64,000 bases of DNA from Pusillimonas sp. MFBS29 (GTDB lineage Bacteria; Pseudomonadota; Gammaproteobacteria; Burkholderiales; Burkholderiaceae_B). The notes beneath the pieces are model-generated. The model did not search any database and was not told where the DNA came from. It saw only the letters and a program-made list of their open reading frames with translations. Positions 62,594 through 64,000 of the stretch are shown here, in pieces (the stretch's first letter is position 1; every line of letters begins with the position of its first letter). The stretch is taken from NCBI RefSeq assembly GCF_020687695.1, contig NZ_JAJEWL010000004.1, positions 186,001-250,000 of the forward strand, written 5' to 3'. Made by a program: the position numbers and the translations under genes.

Positions 62594-62799
62594 AAGTTCC
62601 TCCAGCCTGGTGACGACGGGCAAAGCCTGTTCGTGGCACCGAAACGTAAAAACAAAATTTTATAAAAGTATATTTTTTCAGCATTTTATGCTTAACAATA
62701 GCTCTCATCCATATATTTTTAGCGCCAAATGCCCGAATTTATGACGCACAATGACAACATCGTCACCACCGTATTCACTATTGCCCGAGCCGCCCTGAC
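62594..62799. promoter_or_regulatory. AT-rich divergent promoter region between lrp-type and E1 genes
   Basis: The stretch 62645-62745 is markedly A/T-rich (for example AAAATTTTATAAAAGTATATTTTTTC) against a GC-rich background. Such sequence is typical of Lrp-type binding regions. No exact site can be fixed by eye. Confidence 0.4.
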
Positions 62800-64000
62800 A
62801 TGAACTCACCATTGCCCCTGCATCACTTGCTGCCTCCAGCTGATCACCACGGAGATACCGACCCTCAGGAGACCCTGGAATGGCGAGAATCGTTTCAGGC
62901 CCTAGTCGACGCTCAGGGTCCGGTGCGCGGCAGTTTCATGCTGCAGGAGCTGCTGCGCATGGCGACCGGCCTGCAGGTCTCGTGCATGCCCCCTGCCGGC
63001 ACACCTTACGTAAACACCATCCCCGCTGTCGCACAGCCCGACTTCCCCGGTGACCTGGATCTGGAAACACGGCTGGGCGCGATCATGCGCTGGAATGCCC
63101 TGGCCATGGTGGTACGTGCCAATGGCGCATACGGCGAGCTGGGCGGACACATAGCCAGCTATGCCAGTGCCGCCGATCTGTTCGAGGTCGGGTTCAATCA
63201 CTTCTTCCACGCACGCAATAACGACACCAAACCCCATGGCGGCGACCTGGTCTTTTTTCAGCCCCACAGCGCACCGGGCGTATATGCCCGCGCCTACCTG
63301 GAAGGGCGGCTGCAACAAGACGATCTGGAACACTACCGTCAGGAACTGCGCGGGCCGCGCAACAGTGCACGCGGACTATCCAGCTACCCCCATCCCTATC
63401 TGATGCCGGACTTCTGGCAGTTCCCCACCGGTTCCATGGGCATAGGGCCCATCAGCTCCATCTATCAGGCCCGCTTCATGCGCTACCTGACCCATCGCAA
63501 TCTGCTGGACTGCGATGGTCGCAAGGTCTGGGGCATATTCGGTGATGGCGAAATGGACGAACCCGAATCCATGAGCGCACTGACGCTCGCCTCCCGGGAG
63601 GGGCTGGACAATCTGGTATGGGTGGTTAACTGCAATCTGCAGCGGCTCGACGGCCCCGTGCGCGGCAACTCGCGCATCATCGACGAGCTGGAGCGCCATT
63701 TCCTGGGCGCAGGCTGGAATGTGATCAAGCTGCTGTGGGGCAGTGACTGGGACGGTCTGTTCGCCCGCGACACGCAGGGCGCACTGATACGCGCCTTGTC
63801 GAATACCGTAGACGGGCAAATGCAGACCTTCGCGGCCAAGGATGGCCGCTACAACCGCGAGCATTTCTTTAACCAGAACATCGAGCTGAAGCGCCTGGCA
63901 CAAGGCATGAGCGATGAACAGATAGACGCCCTGAAGCGCGGTGGGCACGACCTGGTGAAAATACACGCGGCCTACGCCGCCGCAGCCAGCCACCGTGGCC
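62800..64000 (+). CDS. Homodimeric 2-oxoacid (pyruvate) dehydrogenase E1 component, partial
   Basis: The frame is open from ATG 62800 to the right edge (400 codons seen; AceE is about 890). It is an AceE-type thiamine-diphosphate E1: DPQETLEWRESFQALV near the start, the GGHIASYASAADLFEVGFNHFF histidine motif, and the TPP-binding GDGEMDEPESMSALTLASREGLDNLVWVVNCNLQRLDGPV. AceE normally has FFRG and GPDHPGG near residue 143; here the text is FFHARNNDTKPHGG, so it is a divergent paralogue. It could be housekeeping pyruvate dehydrogenase or the MdeB-like enzyme for 2-oxobutyrate; the divergent Lrp regulator favours the latter. No ribosome site is evident before the ATG. Confidence 0.9.
   Translation, partial: MNSPLPLHHLLPPADHHGDTDPQETLEWRESFQALVDAQGPVRGSFMLQELLRMATGLQVSCMPPAGTPYVNTIPAVAQPDFPGDLDLETRLGAIMRWNALAMVVRANGAYGELGGHIASYASAADLFEVGFNHFFHARNNDTKPHGGDLVFFQPHSAPGVYARAYLEGRLQQDDLEHYRQELRGPRNSARGLSSYPHPYLMPDFWQFPTGSMGIGPISSIYQARFMRYLTHRNLLDCDGRKVWGIFGDGEMDEPESMSALTLASREGLDNLVWVVNCNLQRLDGPVRGNSRIIDELERHFLGAGWNVIKLLWGSDWDGLFARDTQGALIRALSNTVDGQMQTFAAKDGRYNREHFFNQNIELKRLAQGMSDEQIDALKRGGHDLVKIHAAYAAAASHRG

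Overview
The window looks like chromosomal DNA from a betaproteobacterium of the Alcaligenaceae (Bordetella / Pusillimonas / Candidimonas type). The basis is moderately high GC, dense gene packing, two Bug-family (TctC) solute-binding proteins, the DUF1840 / aceK / liu gene content, and protein sequences that read like Bordetella relatives. This is family-level inference from memory, not a database result. I found no tRNA, rRNA, CRISPR array, insertion sequence or prophage.

Layout. 1-4.6 kb is housekeeping: the end of prfC, a hypothetical envelope protein, bacterioferritin and its ferredoxin, rpoN and a divergent membrane protein. 4.6-6.6 kb is leuA, preceded by a leader ORF with a run of rare CTA leucine codons that looks like a leucine attenuator. 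6.6-14.4 kb holds a DMT exporter and a divergent operon: LacI regulator, GpdQ-like phosphodiesterase, Ugp-like ABC importer and lactonase-like hydrolase, with a LacI-type operator in front. 14.5-19 kb is a catabolic island (Bug protein, aldehyde dehydrogenase, 3-hydroxyisobutyrate-dehydrogenase-like enzyme, IclR) with two mirror-image operator modules between the divergent genes. 19-23.5 kb holds two small conserved genes and a 1249-residue secreted RHS protein ending in a DUF2235/Tle1-like lipase domain. 23.7-28.8 kb is housekeeping again (argS, SPOR protein, dsbA, metC, LysE-type exporter).

28.8-45 kb is a large acyl-CoA region: an MBL hydrolase divergent from a LiuR-like MerR regulator; an operon of acyl-CoA ligase, MaoC dehydratase, CoA-transferase, Bug protein, IclR and thioesterase; then the leucine/isovalerate operon (isovaleryl-CoA dehydrogenase, aceK, thiolase, both methylcrotonyl-CoA carboxylase subunits). 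LiuR-type palindromes lie at the regulator and at the isovaleryl-CoA dehydrogenase promoter. 45-51.9 kb is a LysR-controlled module of amidohydrolase plus a complete Liv-type ABC importer. 52-58.7 kb has smg, gluQ, a large membrane protein and topB, followed by a long imperfect inverted repeat. 59-62 kb is a DctPQM TRAP transporter. The window ends with an Lrp regulator divergent from a homodimeric 2-oxoacid dehydrogenase E1 gene (aceE/mdeB-like), cut by the window edge.

The recurring theme is uptake of small organic acids, amides or phosphodiesters coupled to a few enzymes and a local regulator, typical of an environmental heterotroph. The most unusual items are the leu leader, the mirrored operators at 15.5 kb, the RHS-lipase protein without an evident immunity gene, and the inverted-repeat element after topB. 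No wholly new defence or mobile system is evident.
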